Shown here in pieces: positions 48,115 to 57,269 of a DNA stretch of 64,000 bases (positions are counted from its first letter, which is position 1; each line of letters begins with the position of its first letter). Source of the stretch: Panagrolaimus kolymaensis. Its lineage: Eukaryota > Nematoda > Chromadorea > Rhabditida > Panagrolaimidae. Made by a program: the position numbers and the translations under genes. The stretch covers positions 496,001-560,000 of the forward strand of contig JAJQJQ010000039.1 of assembly GCA_028622995.1 (NCBI GenBank), given 5' to 3'. A model generated the notes under the pieces. That model was not told the origin of the DNA, did no database searches, and saw only the letters and a program-made list of their open reading frames with translations.

Positions 48115-48795
48115 TTTGATTGTCCATGTTGTTTTGCCGTTTTTTCTTTAAATAAAGAATTTTCTTTTTATATTTATTAAATTTTAGTTTCAAACACAAA
48201 TTATGTACGAAACAATGTTAAAGAGAAGAAAGTAATACTGATATAAACAATAGTAAAGAAAGTCAACTCAAAAAATTTTTACGTATTTATTACAGCAACA
48301 GTAAAACCTTTAGCACCATTAACTTTAAGCGAGGGAATAATTGCAGGAAGGATTTTACAAACTCAAAAAGTTCACATTTATTTCGGTAGTTTAAACTTTA
48401 AAGTATCCTTTCATCGTCTATTGTAACGGTGATCGGGGAATAAAATTGAGAAATAATGATTTATTTGGATTAATAATATTGAATGAAACAATATTAAAGT
48501 TAAATCTATTATGAAATTTACCATTGAATTATTTACATAATTTTACTAAAAGAAATTATGGACGCATTAGAAAAAATATCCTCAGCAAATTGATTGCAAA
48601 AAGATTGAGCAACAAGGTTGAAGCAAAGACAAGACATCAGCTGCTTGCTTACCCGTAAAAGACTCAAGAACAATTTGCCAACATTCATCAAATTCGCGCG
48701 GTTTCATGTCTAAAAAAATTTGTCTTCTTTCTTCTTTTTTTCATCTTCTTCCAACTTTGAAAAAGAAGTGAATTTTTTGATTATATTTTTTCAAT
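48115..48795. other. End of the duplicated block with a further SLC17 relic
   Basis: 48285-48355 matches the 3' end of the SLC17 pseudogene at 45115-45195 (shared CTTTAAGCGA-like and GGAATAATTGCAGG words), marking a third transporter remnant. A 44-codon minus-strand frame at about 48575-48710 (MKPREFDECWQIVLESF) sits behind a TTTTTTAG acceptor and could be an orphan exon. The rest shows nothing. Confidence 0.5.
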
Positions 48796-49527
48796 ATGGC
48801 TCCAATTATCATTAAACCTATTGTGATTGATATGGAGAAATTGAAGGCAGAAAAAAGAGCTAAAAGAAGATCATTATTGAGTGTTAAACGAGTAAGTCTT
48901 CTTTTTAACGTTTTTCTAAATTTAAACTTTTATTCTTTTTAGTACCCTTTGGAACCTCATCAAATTAATGCTTATTATGGTTTACCTGAACCTGGTGAAA
49001 GCACTGAAGATACTGAAAAACAAGAAAGTGACGAAGCACTGAATCAAAAAGAAAATAACGCAATACCTATGGAACTTGATCAAGCTGAGGATATTCAACC
49101 TGTGAAAAAACTGACGAAAGAAGCTTCAAACAAAGAAACAAAAAAACGTCAACCAGCCACGTCTATAGTCAAACCTGCCACCAAGCAAAATCTTCGAAAC
49201 AAGAAAAAGATGGATCCAAAGGATATCGGTGTAATACCAATGGAACTTGATGAAGGGAAAGTGTTTAAAGCTCCATTCCCTCCTGTGATTAAGAAAACAA
49301 CTGATGCATCAAGTGAAGCGTCACAAAAACATCGACAAACGAAGTCTACCAAACAATCTGAATCTGAAAGTGCTAATCCAGCTACCAAACAACCTGTTCG
49401 ACGATCTGAAAGGATTGGTAATCGTAAGTTTTATCTTTTGTTTTGATATAACCATTTTTAACTTCTTTTTTTAGTTACTCGAAAGAACTATTCTGAGCAA
49501 AAGAAGCCTCGTCGTATTGATCGTTAA
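48796..49527 (+). CDS. Charged low-complexity protein with repeated IPMELD motif, hypothetical
   Basis: Three exons (48796-48891, 48943-49423, 49475-49527) give 209 residues with consistent phase. The sequence is Lys/Glu/Gln/Thr-rich with no hydrophobic core, so probably disordered. Two imperfect internal repeats of about 70 residues are visible: NAIPMELDQAE and GVIPMELDEGK, each followed by a Lys-rich stretch and then PATSIVKPATKQNLRNKK or SANPATKQPVRRSER. The basic clusters (KKRQ, RNKKK, KKPRR) suggest nuclear or nucleic-acid-associated location. I do not recognise a family. Confidence 0.75.
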
Positions 49528-49952
49528 TGTTTTGTTTATTGCTTTTTATTGTTTTCATGAATTCGTTACTTTTGTTTATGTTATTACTTTTATAAACGTT
49601 TTAAACTTCTTTTTGTGTAATAACATTGAATCAATGGAATCAAAGCACAATGCTTTGATGCAGAAAAATACAAACACTTTGATTGCAGAATTCTTAGGTT
49701 TCATTAAATAGTTGACATTGTGAAAATTTCAATGTCATTGTTCCCATTGCAATGAAAAAGCTAACAAGCAGGCAAAACCCTTTTCTTTCCCATTGTTTTC
49801 ATTCAAATTTTTCATTATTTTCCATGTCATTGACAAAAGCATTTTCATACTTCGTTTTTTCAGCATCATTTGTCAATCAAAGCTTCAATCTTGAACGGTG
49901 GTCGTCTGTGTGTGTGAAATCAATCAACCAACCAACCACAATCATCAAAAAT
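49528..49952. other. Intergenic before the PP1-type gene
   Basis: The frame of the phosphatase is open upstream to 49752, but the added residues are Phe/Ser-rich and unlike PP1, so this is taken as 5' flank. No other feature was seen. Confidence 0.5.
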
Positions 49953-51119
49953 ATGTCTTCATATCGAATTGATATCGATGATATAATATGTAAAATCCTC
50001 AATGTTGGTACACCTGGATGTTCTTTAACAAAAACGGTAAAAGAAAATGATATTATGCAATTATGTGAATTAACTCGAGCTGTATTTCTATCTCAATCAT
50101 CTTTAATTGAAATTGATCCGCCTATTCGAATTTGCGGTGATACTCATGGACAATATGCTGGTAAGCAGCTTTTTGTGATGCCTCTCTCTTTGATTTATGT
50201 TTATTGTTATTTATTTCAGATGTAATGCGTTTATTTGATCGAGGAGGATTTCCACCATCTGTAAATTATCTGTTTCTGGGTGATTATGTTGATCGTGGAC
50301 GACAAAATTTAGAAACCATATGCTTATTCTTCTCCTATAAGGTATGGGATCCTTTTTTTCTTACCATCGTTCTCCAAGCTTATCATTGTTCAAGTTTTTT
50401 GAAGTTTGCTTTACTCATTTTCTTTTTCAGGTCAAATATCCAGAAAGTTTCTTCTTATTACGTGGAAATCATGAATGTTCAGCAATTAATCGAGTTTATG
50501 GATTTTTTGAAGAATGCAATCGTCGATATCAATCTGTTCGGTTATGGCAAGCTTTTCAAGATGTATTCAATACTATGCCATTTTGTGGTTTAGTTGGACA
50601 AAAAATTCTTTGCATGCATGGTGGCCTTTCTCCTCAACTCAAATCACTTGAACAACTTCGACAAATTTCACGTCCTATTGATCCTCCAAATCCATCTCTT
50701 CATATTGACTTACTATGATAAGTTTATTTTGATGCTGCTAATTTTTGCTTCACTTTGTTTTATTCCAACCGTTTACTAATGTTTTTTTCATTTTTAAGAG
50801 TGATCCAGATCCTTTGATTCGTGGATGGTTGCCTAATACTCGTGGCGTCTCATATGTTTTTGGTCCAGATGTAGTTGCTGAAATGCTTGTCAAACTTGAT
50901 ATTGATTTAGTTGCTCGTGCTCATCAAGTTGTACAAGATGGTTATGAATTTTTTGGAAATCGTAAATTGGTTACAATTTTTTCTGCTCCTCATTATTGTG
51001 GACAATTTGATAATGCTGCTGCAATGATGAATGTCGATGAAAATCTTGTTTGTTCATTTCAAATTTTACGTCCATCAACCAAAATCAATCGTGTCGCATC
51101 TGGAGCTCGAATTGGATGA
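49953..51119 (+). CDS. PP1-type serine/threonine phosphatase, splice donor of exon 3 lost
   Basis: Exons 49953-50160, 50220-50341, 50431-~50718 and ~50799-51119 read as a PP1 catalytic subunit. Metal and catalytic residues are present: D63 and H65 (GDTHGQY), D91 (GDYVDRG), N123 and H124 (RGNHE), H173 (MHGGLS), and the later RAHQVV and [11 protein letters not shown]. Numbering almost equals canonical PP1. The start is MSSYRID. At the end of exon 3, where PP1 reads DLLWSDP, the sequence is CTATGATAAGT: no GT follows and the frame stops at TGA after residue 205. Exon 4 restarts at [10 protein letters not shown] with an intact frame to 51119. Either an unusual splice is used, or the gene is newly broken. 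Divergence from typical PP1 suggests a nematode-specific (perhaps sperm-type) paralogue; that is inference. Confidence 0.85.
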
Positions 51120-51200
51120 AATATAAACATTTAGCCGCTTTTACCATGTATGTAATTTAATTTTTTCTTTTGTGTCGTAATTTATTTAATAAATAAAAAT
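51106..51200 (+). repeat. PP1 3' end and 3' UTR, duplicated at 54666-54759
   Basis: From CTCGAATTGGATGAAATA through the AATAAATAAA signal this segment matches 54666-54759 with about eight differences. It holds the last codons of the phosphatase and its polyadenylation signal. Confidence 0.85.
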
Positions 51201-51432
51201 AAACATATTTTTGAATGATAAAGTGAAATAGTTTTCAGCTTTTCACAATTGAGTTGACGAAATTCATTAGGTTATGTATTAGTAGCATGTATGTCATTTG
51301 ATAACGCAAGTTGCCGCCGCAAAATGATGGCTTTACGGGAACTAATGAAGACTAATGGAGCAGCGAAGCTTCTAGCCTAAAGCCTTTGATTGTTGCCTCT
51401 TTTACTTTTGCCACTTTCTTGCATGTAACTGT

Positions 51433-51663
51433 TTACGCTTGTTTGTGTGTTTTTTGCCAGCTGATAGCTGTTAATAAATATTTATCGTTATTATTCATCC
51501 CCAAATAAACCGCTGCCTTAGCAGTATCCTTATCGAAATATGAAAGCTTGAAAAAAATGTTTTTATTCCATTGCAAATATTCACGAAAGATTTCTGGTTT
51601 TGGACTTTCAGAAGTTTTGAATTCTTGCAAAATTTTATTTGCAATTTTTACGGATCCATGAAA
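51433..51663 (-). pseudogene. Orphan exon-like frame, hypothetical
   Basis: On the minus strand a TTAACAG acceptor (ending at 51664) opens a 76-codon frame reading FHGSVKIANKILQEF, then REYLQWNKNIFFKLSYFD and AKAAVYLGMNNNDKYLL, ending at a stop. Amino-acid composition is balanced, unlike the noise frames nearby. No partner exons were found on either side within 400 bp, so it is probably a gene fragment. Family not recognised. Confidence 0.35.
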
Positions 51664-52067
51664 CTGTTAAAAAAATTTTACTAAAAAAGGCTATTATTTT
51701 GTTTGTCAACAAATACAATGATAAGTTTTGGCTCTCCAATGGAGTATTAACTTTTTAGTCCTTCCATTAGTTTTTTAATATCATACTCTCAAAGTGGCTG
51801 TGGAAATTTGCATATTGCAAAAATCCATGATGTTGCAAAAAATAAGAAAATGTATGCTTTTCGTTCTCTAACTGCCTTATTGACCGTGAAATTTCCCTCT
51901 CTCTTTCTGAAGTAAGGAAAAAGCTTTATATCGTTAAATTTTTTATGTACGTACATACACATTTTTTGTTATCGTTTCGCGTTTTTATATTTTGTATGTT
52001 AAAAGTAAAAAGTGTTTTGGAATTTATTTTTAATTTTTCAGGATCAATTGGTCTCTTATTTAATGAA
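51664..52067. promoter_or_regulatory. 5' flank of the kinase gene
   Basis: AT-rich region with a TTTTTCAG acceptor at 52034-52041, 26 bases before the kinase start, as expected for a trans-spliced leader. No other signal. Confidence 0.45.
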
Positions 52068-54649
52068 ATGGATAGCAAAAGTTCAGAATATGTATTGGAC
52101 CAACTTTCTCGTGAGTCATATTATAAACCAAATGTTACAAAGCAAAAGTTAGTTTTTTTAGTTTACTTTATTTTTGTGATAAAATAATGATTTTAGTGAA
52201 TTCGAAATGATGATTGCTAAAACTTCAATGGCGATGGAACTTGGAAATATCAACCATAATTTGGACGTGCTTAACCAAGATATTCAAGAAAGGTTAGAAA
52301 AATTTAATGGAAATACAATACTCGATCTTGATATTGGTAACAAATTAATTTCGTAAGTTCTTTAATTTTTTTATTTACTCTGAATATTATTTTTAGATCA
52401 GAGAATGAATATCGTGTTGTTTGCAAAATTGGTTATGGTGGTTTCTCAGTTGTTTGGCTCGTCATTGATATGAAAACCCATGAATTCAAAGTTGCAAAAG
52501 TTTTTATAGTTCGTAAAGGTATTTCAGAGTTAGAAGAAGAAGTAAGTTTGATTATTAAATAAAAGGGGGTAATCAGCAATAAAATATATTGCCTTTTTTT
52601 AATGCTTTGAAAACTATTACTTTTTTCGAAGATTCAACTAGAGTTGTGTTACCCTATCTTACCCGGTAAAAGCTACCTTACATACCGTCGATTTACCGCT
52701 ACCTTTCTTACCCCACTTACGAAATTGTTACCCTTATGTTACTCAACCTTGACCAAATTATTCGGGTATCGCAACTCTTGATTCGGCTTCGAAGAAATAT
52801 AAATATATAATATTACTTCATAACTTGAATTTTCTTGTAAATAAACATTTTTTTTAGATTCATCAACAAACTTCAGGCCAACCTAATATATTGCGCTTCT
52901 ATGAACACTTCTATATTCGATTTGGCGAAACAGATTCATGTGTAGGAGTATATGAACCTCTTGGAAAAGATCTTAGCATGTTGATGAAAGAAGCTTCAAA
53001 ATATGGTTGTTTGTCAATTGCTGTAATCAAAAAAGTGGCGAAACATGTTCTAATGGCTCTAAAAGCAATTCATGATCTTAAAGTGATTCACAGTGATATC
53101 AAACCAAACAACATTGCGACTTGTGTCTCTCAACTTAGTTTGCGCCTCGAATTGGAAAAAATTGTTGAATTTATGAAATCTGGAAAAAACATCTCACCGC
53201 TTCGAATGGTATGGAATAAATATCTCCAAATTGACGGTTTGAAAGAAAAAACAAAAGATTTGGAAGAAGAACTTGAACAAGTATCAAAGCTGGAACTTAA
53301 AGATGCAACAGAATTAATCTTTAAATTAATTGATTTTGGAAATGTTTTCGTGAGTTTGCATTAAGTTTATTTAACAAATATAATAACCTATTTTCAGAAT
53401 GAAGGGTCAGAACACCGTACTGGTACTCCTGGATTTTGTCCGCCCGAATACTTTTTTGGTGCACCATTGCTTCCATCTCATGATATTTGGTCACTTGGTG
53501 TTACGGTAAGTTTGTTTAAACTTTCTCAAAAATGATAAGTTTGTCAAATTTTTAGATAGTTGTGTTATTAACTAACAAAACGTTTCTCGAATATGGAAAT
53601 GGAGGCATAATCGATTACTCAGGTGGGTAGCAGGATTTCTAAAATTTCTCGAATTATTACATCTAATACTTTTTCTATTAAACTTTTTAGATAGTGGACC
53701 GTCAAGTGGTGCTCTAATCACCTGCACAACGCGCTTAGCAACTGCGATAGAAGCACCCAATCGAACTCCGGGCCCATATGATATCTATGAAATAACTTCA
53801 TTAAGAAATATGTTTGGCATGTTCTCTCGACGTCATTTTAAAAATTTCAAAAATCTTGATGGTTATAAAACGAAATTTTCTACTCGATATTTTTCATCTC
53901 TAGAAGCCAAAAATAGAATGACGAAATTTCTGCAATTCAAATTTGGTAAACTTCAAATGGATTATATCGATCGAAATGAACTCATTGATTTCTTAGGTCA
54001 AATGCTTAATACTGTTCCAAGTGAAAGAAAATCAGCTACTGAATTGCTTCTTCATCCTTGGTTGAATGATGATGTCATGGCACGTGGGGATGATTCAAAC
54101 GAACACAAGCTTTATCCTGATGATGACCATGATTTTTCGAATAAGTTTTCTGCTACATTAATTCCTCAACGAAAACAAAAAGAAGCAAATGCAAATGAAG
54201 ATGGAACTCCTCTTGATTCTGCTGTTTCATCATCGCCTTCAAAGGATACTTCTGAAACATCATGGGATGATGATCTGTCAATTAATGCACAAATGGAATT
54301 AGATAATGTTGTCTTATCTTATTGTGATAATGAAGATGAAAACTATGACAGTGATAAAGAATCAGATGATCCAGTTGATTCAGACTCAGATGAAACCGAC
54401 GATGATTCCAACATAACAATAAGTGGTAAGTTTATTTTTTGTTTATTTACTAACTTGAATATGTTTATCATTTTTATAATTATTAATTAATTCATTTTGT
54501 AGAGTTTGGTTCTGGTGAGAGTTATTTCGCGGAAGATGCAACTTGTGCTCCAACTGTATGTTTTGATGATTTTTTTCAAACTTTTTTATTACTGTTTTTA
54601 GATTGAAAGATTTTCGGATGATAACTTTGGAGAATTATTACGCTTTTAA
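52068..54649 (+). CDS. SRPK-like serine/threonine kinase, divergent
   Basis: Nine exons (52068-52147, 52197-52352, 52397-52541, 52858-53349, 53398-53505, 53556-53622, 53691-54425, 54503-54555, 54602-54649) give 627 residues. The glycine loop is GYGGFSVVW (91-99), the VAIK lysine is K113 in VAKV, the catalytic loop is HSDIKPNN (H205, D207, K209, N212), DFG is D286-G288, and the later lobe has TGTPGFCPPEYFF and HDIWSLGV. HSD replaces HRD and a spacer of about 70 residues with coiled-coil character lies between catalytic loop and DFG, as in the split kinase domain of SR-protein kinases. A Glu/Asp-rich tail (about 480-600) ends RFSDDNFGELLRF. Intron 3 holds MITE D. The 3' UTR is a copy of the PP1 3' end. 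Confidence 0.85.
52639..52779. mobile_element. hAT-like MITE D (TTACC-iterated), decayed, 141 bp
   Basis: Imperfect terminal repeats TAGAGTTGTGTTACCC and the complement of GGGTATCGCAACTCTT; the flanking octamers GATTCAAC (52631-52638) and GATTCGGC (52780-52787) agree at six of eight positions. The interior repeats TTACC-type words. It lies in intron 3 of the kinase gene. Older than the other three elements. Confidence 0.65.
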
Positions 54650-54916
54650 ATGATTTATGATGTCTCTCGAATTGGATGAAATATAAACATTTGGCCGCTT
54701 TTATCATATATGTAATTTAACGTTTTCTTTTGTATCGTAATTTATTAAATAAATAAAAAGACAGACATATAAATGAATTAATAATACTAAAGCTTCTTAA
54801 CATTCAGATACAAAAACATAAAATAATAAATCAACGGCAAAAGGAAAAAAACATAAACGAACAACAACAAAGTTTATAGGATATTACATAGGTAAAACAA
54901 AAACATAAATACAAAA
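54650..54916. other. Convergent 3' region, kinase / wars-1
   Basis: 54666-54759 is the duplicated PP1 3' end with AATAAATAAA, which now serves as the kinase 3' UTR. The remainder is the 3' flank of wars-1. Confidence 0.7.
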
Positions 54917-56383
54917 TTAAAATGTGAAATCCAGTGATCCTTCTAGAACCTTAGCAAATTCTTTCACATTTTCATCAGTAATGGTTTTGCGACGTTCTTG
55001 CATTTCAGCGATAACCCTTTGAGTTGCTTTGATTGCAAGAGCTTTCAATTCTCCAGATAACATTTGACCAGAAGTATACTTCTAAAAAGCTATCATTAGT
55101 TAAAATATGCAAAAGGGTAAAAACTTACTTGTCGGATATCTTCCAAAATTGCATCATCTTCTTCAAAAAAGCGTAAAAATTGAAATGAAGTATCGATATC
55201 ACAGTTGCCACCTAATTCACGATGAAGTTCAGCGGAATCTTGTCCACCAGAGAATGCATGCTTGTTAATTTTATTCTTAATTTGATTTGGTGTATCACTA
55301 AGATATATGCATGAAGGACCATCACTTGCTGCCATTTTGGTTTGTGCACCTTGAAGAGCTGGAAGGAAAGTGCTGTAAAGCAGAGAAGGCTTCTTATAAC
55401 CAAGTTTAGGAGCAGCATCACGAGTCATTCGAAAGTATGGATCTTGATCAATTGCACATGGAATCAAACATGGAATATCTTTTTTTCCTTGGAAAATATG
55501 TGGAAAGCTTGTACTAAAACATGGAGCAGCTTGAATTGCAGGAAAAGCGGATTTTCCCATTGAATCTTCACCACTAAATCCAAATATTGCACGAGCTTGA
55601 TTATTGGTAATAACTTTCCAAACTTTGAGAATATTTTCATAGAATGCAGGGCTGAAAAGGAAAACTTGTAAGTAACAATTCATAGAACAAAACGGCGATG
55701 ACTAACCACATATATTCAGTATCCATGAAAATGAAAGTTTTCTTTGGATCAAAGCCACACGAAATGATATCCTTGATATTTTCATTAGCAATTTTCTTTA
55801 GATCATCCAGCGATTTGAAATCTTTCCAGAGATATTTTTCATCTTCGGTGATCTAAAAGCGATGTTCATAAAGTTTTTAAAGATGTCAAAAAAGCAACAC
55901 GTACTTGAACAATCAATGGAACATTAAAAGTATCTTGAATCCATTTAGTAAGCATAAATGGAATTAAATGTCCAAGATGTAAACTTCCACTGGAAGGACC
56001 TCGACCAGTATATAAGAACCATGGTTGTTTCTTTTCAATTCGATCCAAAATTAAAGAAAAATCACGATGAGCAAAGAATATGCCACGACGTATCATAGGA
56101 TGTACAGGTTTTCCAGCGAGTTTCTCCATTCTTTGAACAAGATCATTTTCAAGCTTACGGCAACCGAACCTTACTGAAAAGGGAGTAATTAATATTGAAA
56201 TTAGTTGAGATGATAGTATCAAAGAAAGATCAGAAGCTTACCAATAAGCTTATCATAATCAACACCCTTTTCACTTGTAGCTTGAACATCCCATGGTGTT
56301 ACAAGATCTTCCTTCTTTCCATCTTGTTCTTGAGGATTTTCTTTTATAGTATCAGTTTTACCATTTTCTTCTGGAGCTGCCAT
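54917..56383 (-). CDS. wars-1: Tryptophanyl-tRNA synthetase, cytosolic
   Basis: Five exons on the minus strand (56383-56242, 56173-55905, 55852-55707, 55651-55129, 55081-54917) give 414 residues. The enzyme charges tRNA-Trp with tryptophan. The class I signature HIGH appears as LHLGH within [25 protein letters not shown], and KMSKS as KMAAS. Other eukaryotic TrpRS segments are [53 protein letters not shown] and VTPWDV near the N-terminus. The WHEP domain of the vertebrate enzyme is absent; the first 30 residues are Lys/Glu-rich. The start is the first Met in frame. Confidence 0.96.
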
Positions 56384-57269
56384 TTTCTTTCAAAAATATT
56401 TCCCCCTAAAAAACTATCCATTATAGCATATTATGTTACCTAATAATATAAACAACAAGTTTTCACGACGAATAAAAAATGATCACGCTTATTGAAACAA
56501 CAGCAAAAAAGTGAAGCGAAATAAATTAGGAAGAAAAAAAAAATAGGCAACATTGTTGAAAATTGCGTCAACTTTATTCAATTCAAGGCCAACGACAGCA
56601 GCAAGCAAGAACAATGTCAAACTGCTAAAAAATTTATTGCAATTTGGCAAAAAGGAATAAAAGATCCAAGAAGGAGGTGGATTTGAAAAAAAAAATGAGA
56701 GCGATGCTGGACTAGGGTTGTCGAATTTCCCGGGAAATGGGAAAATGGGGAAATTTCCCGGGAAATTTCCCGGGAAATTTCCCGGGAATTTTCCCGCTAC
56801 AAACCTTCACAAAGTCTTACAAAGTTTAACAAAGTTATAGCAACTTTTGTAGAACTTTGTTAGACTTTGTGAAACTTTGTAAGGGTTTGTAGCGGGAAAT
56901 TTCCCAGGAAAAATCGGGAAATTCCCGGGAAATTTCCCGGGAAATCTTTTTTGACAACCCTATGCTGGACATAAACATTGCCTTTGAATGAAAGAAGTTA
57001 ATGAGTAATTTTTGGATGAAGCTTTTTTCTATTAATTTTTTTTATTAGTTTTTGGTAAAATTGTAAAGGTGAAGGTTAATTCCATCAAATTCATGCGTGT
57101 TTTATGGTTCAAATTGAATTTTCAAAAAAATTGTTTTCGAGTGAAACTATTTCGTGGTATTCCTTTTTTTGCTTCCATACTTCGACCATGGACTCTCCTT
57201 TGTTTCTTGTTTTTCACTTCTAATACCCATTCATTTAAAGCCTAGAATTTAGCTACCAATATTTCTAGG
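56384..57269. promoter_or_regulatory. Divergent promoter region of wars-1 and the FERRY3-like gene
   Basis: 886 bp between two divergent starts, with MITE C (56713-56962) in the middle. A TTTCTAG acceptor at 57262-57268 lies directly before the plus-strand ATG and could be a trans-splice site. No core promoter motif was identified. Confidence 0.5.
56713..56962. mobile_element. hAT-like MITE C (TTTCCCGGGAAA-iterated), 250 bp
   Basis: Perfect 10-bp terminal repeats TAGGGTTGTC / GACAACCCTA and a perfect 8-bp target duplication TGCTGGAC at 56705-56712 and 56963-56970. Subterminal arms are tandem TTTCCCGGGAAA. The centre is a second palindrome made of ACTTTGTnA words closed by GCTACAAACC / GGTTTGTAGC. 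Almost the whole element can fold on itself. No coding capacity. Confidence 0.93.

Noticed and set aside
49752..49952. N-terminal extension of the PP1-type protein
   Set aside because: The extra residues are unlike PP1; MSSYRID at 49953 aligns with the usual PP1 start and numbering.
55342..55563. 73-residue plus-strand frame opposite wars-1
   Set aside because: Shadow of the tryptophanyl-tRNA synthetase exon on the other strand.
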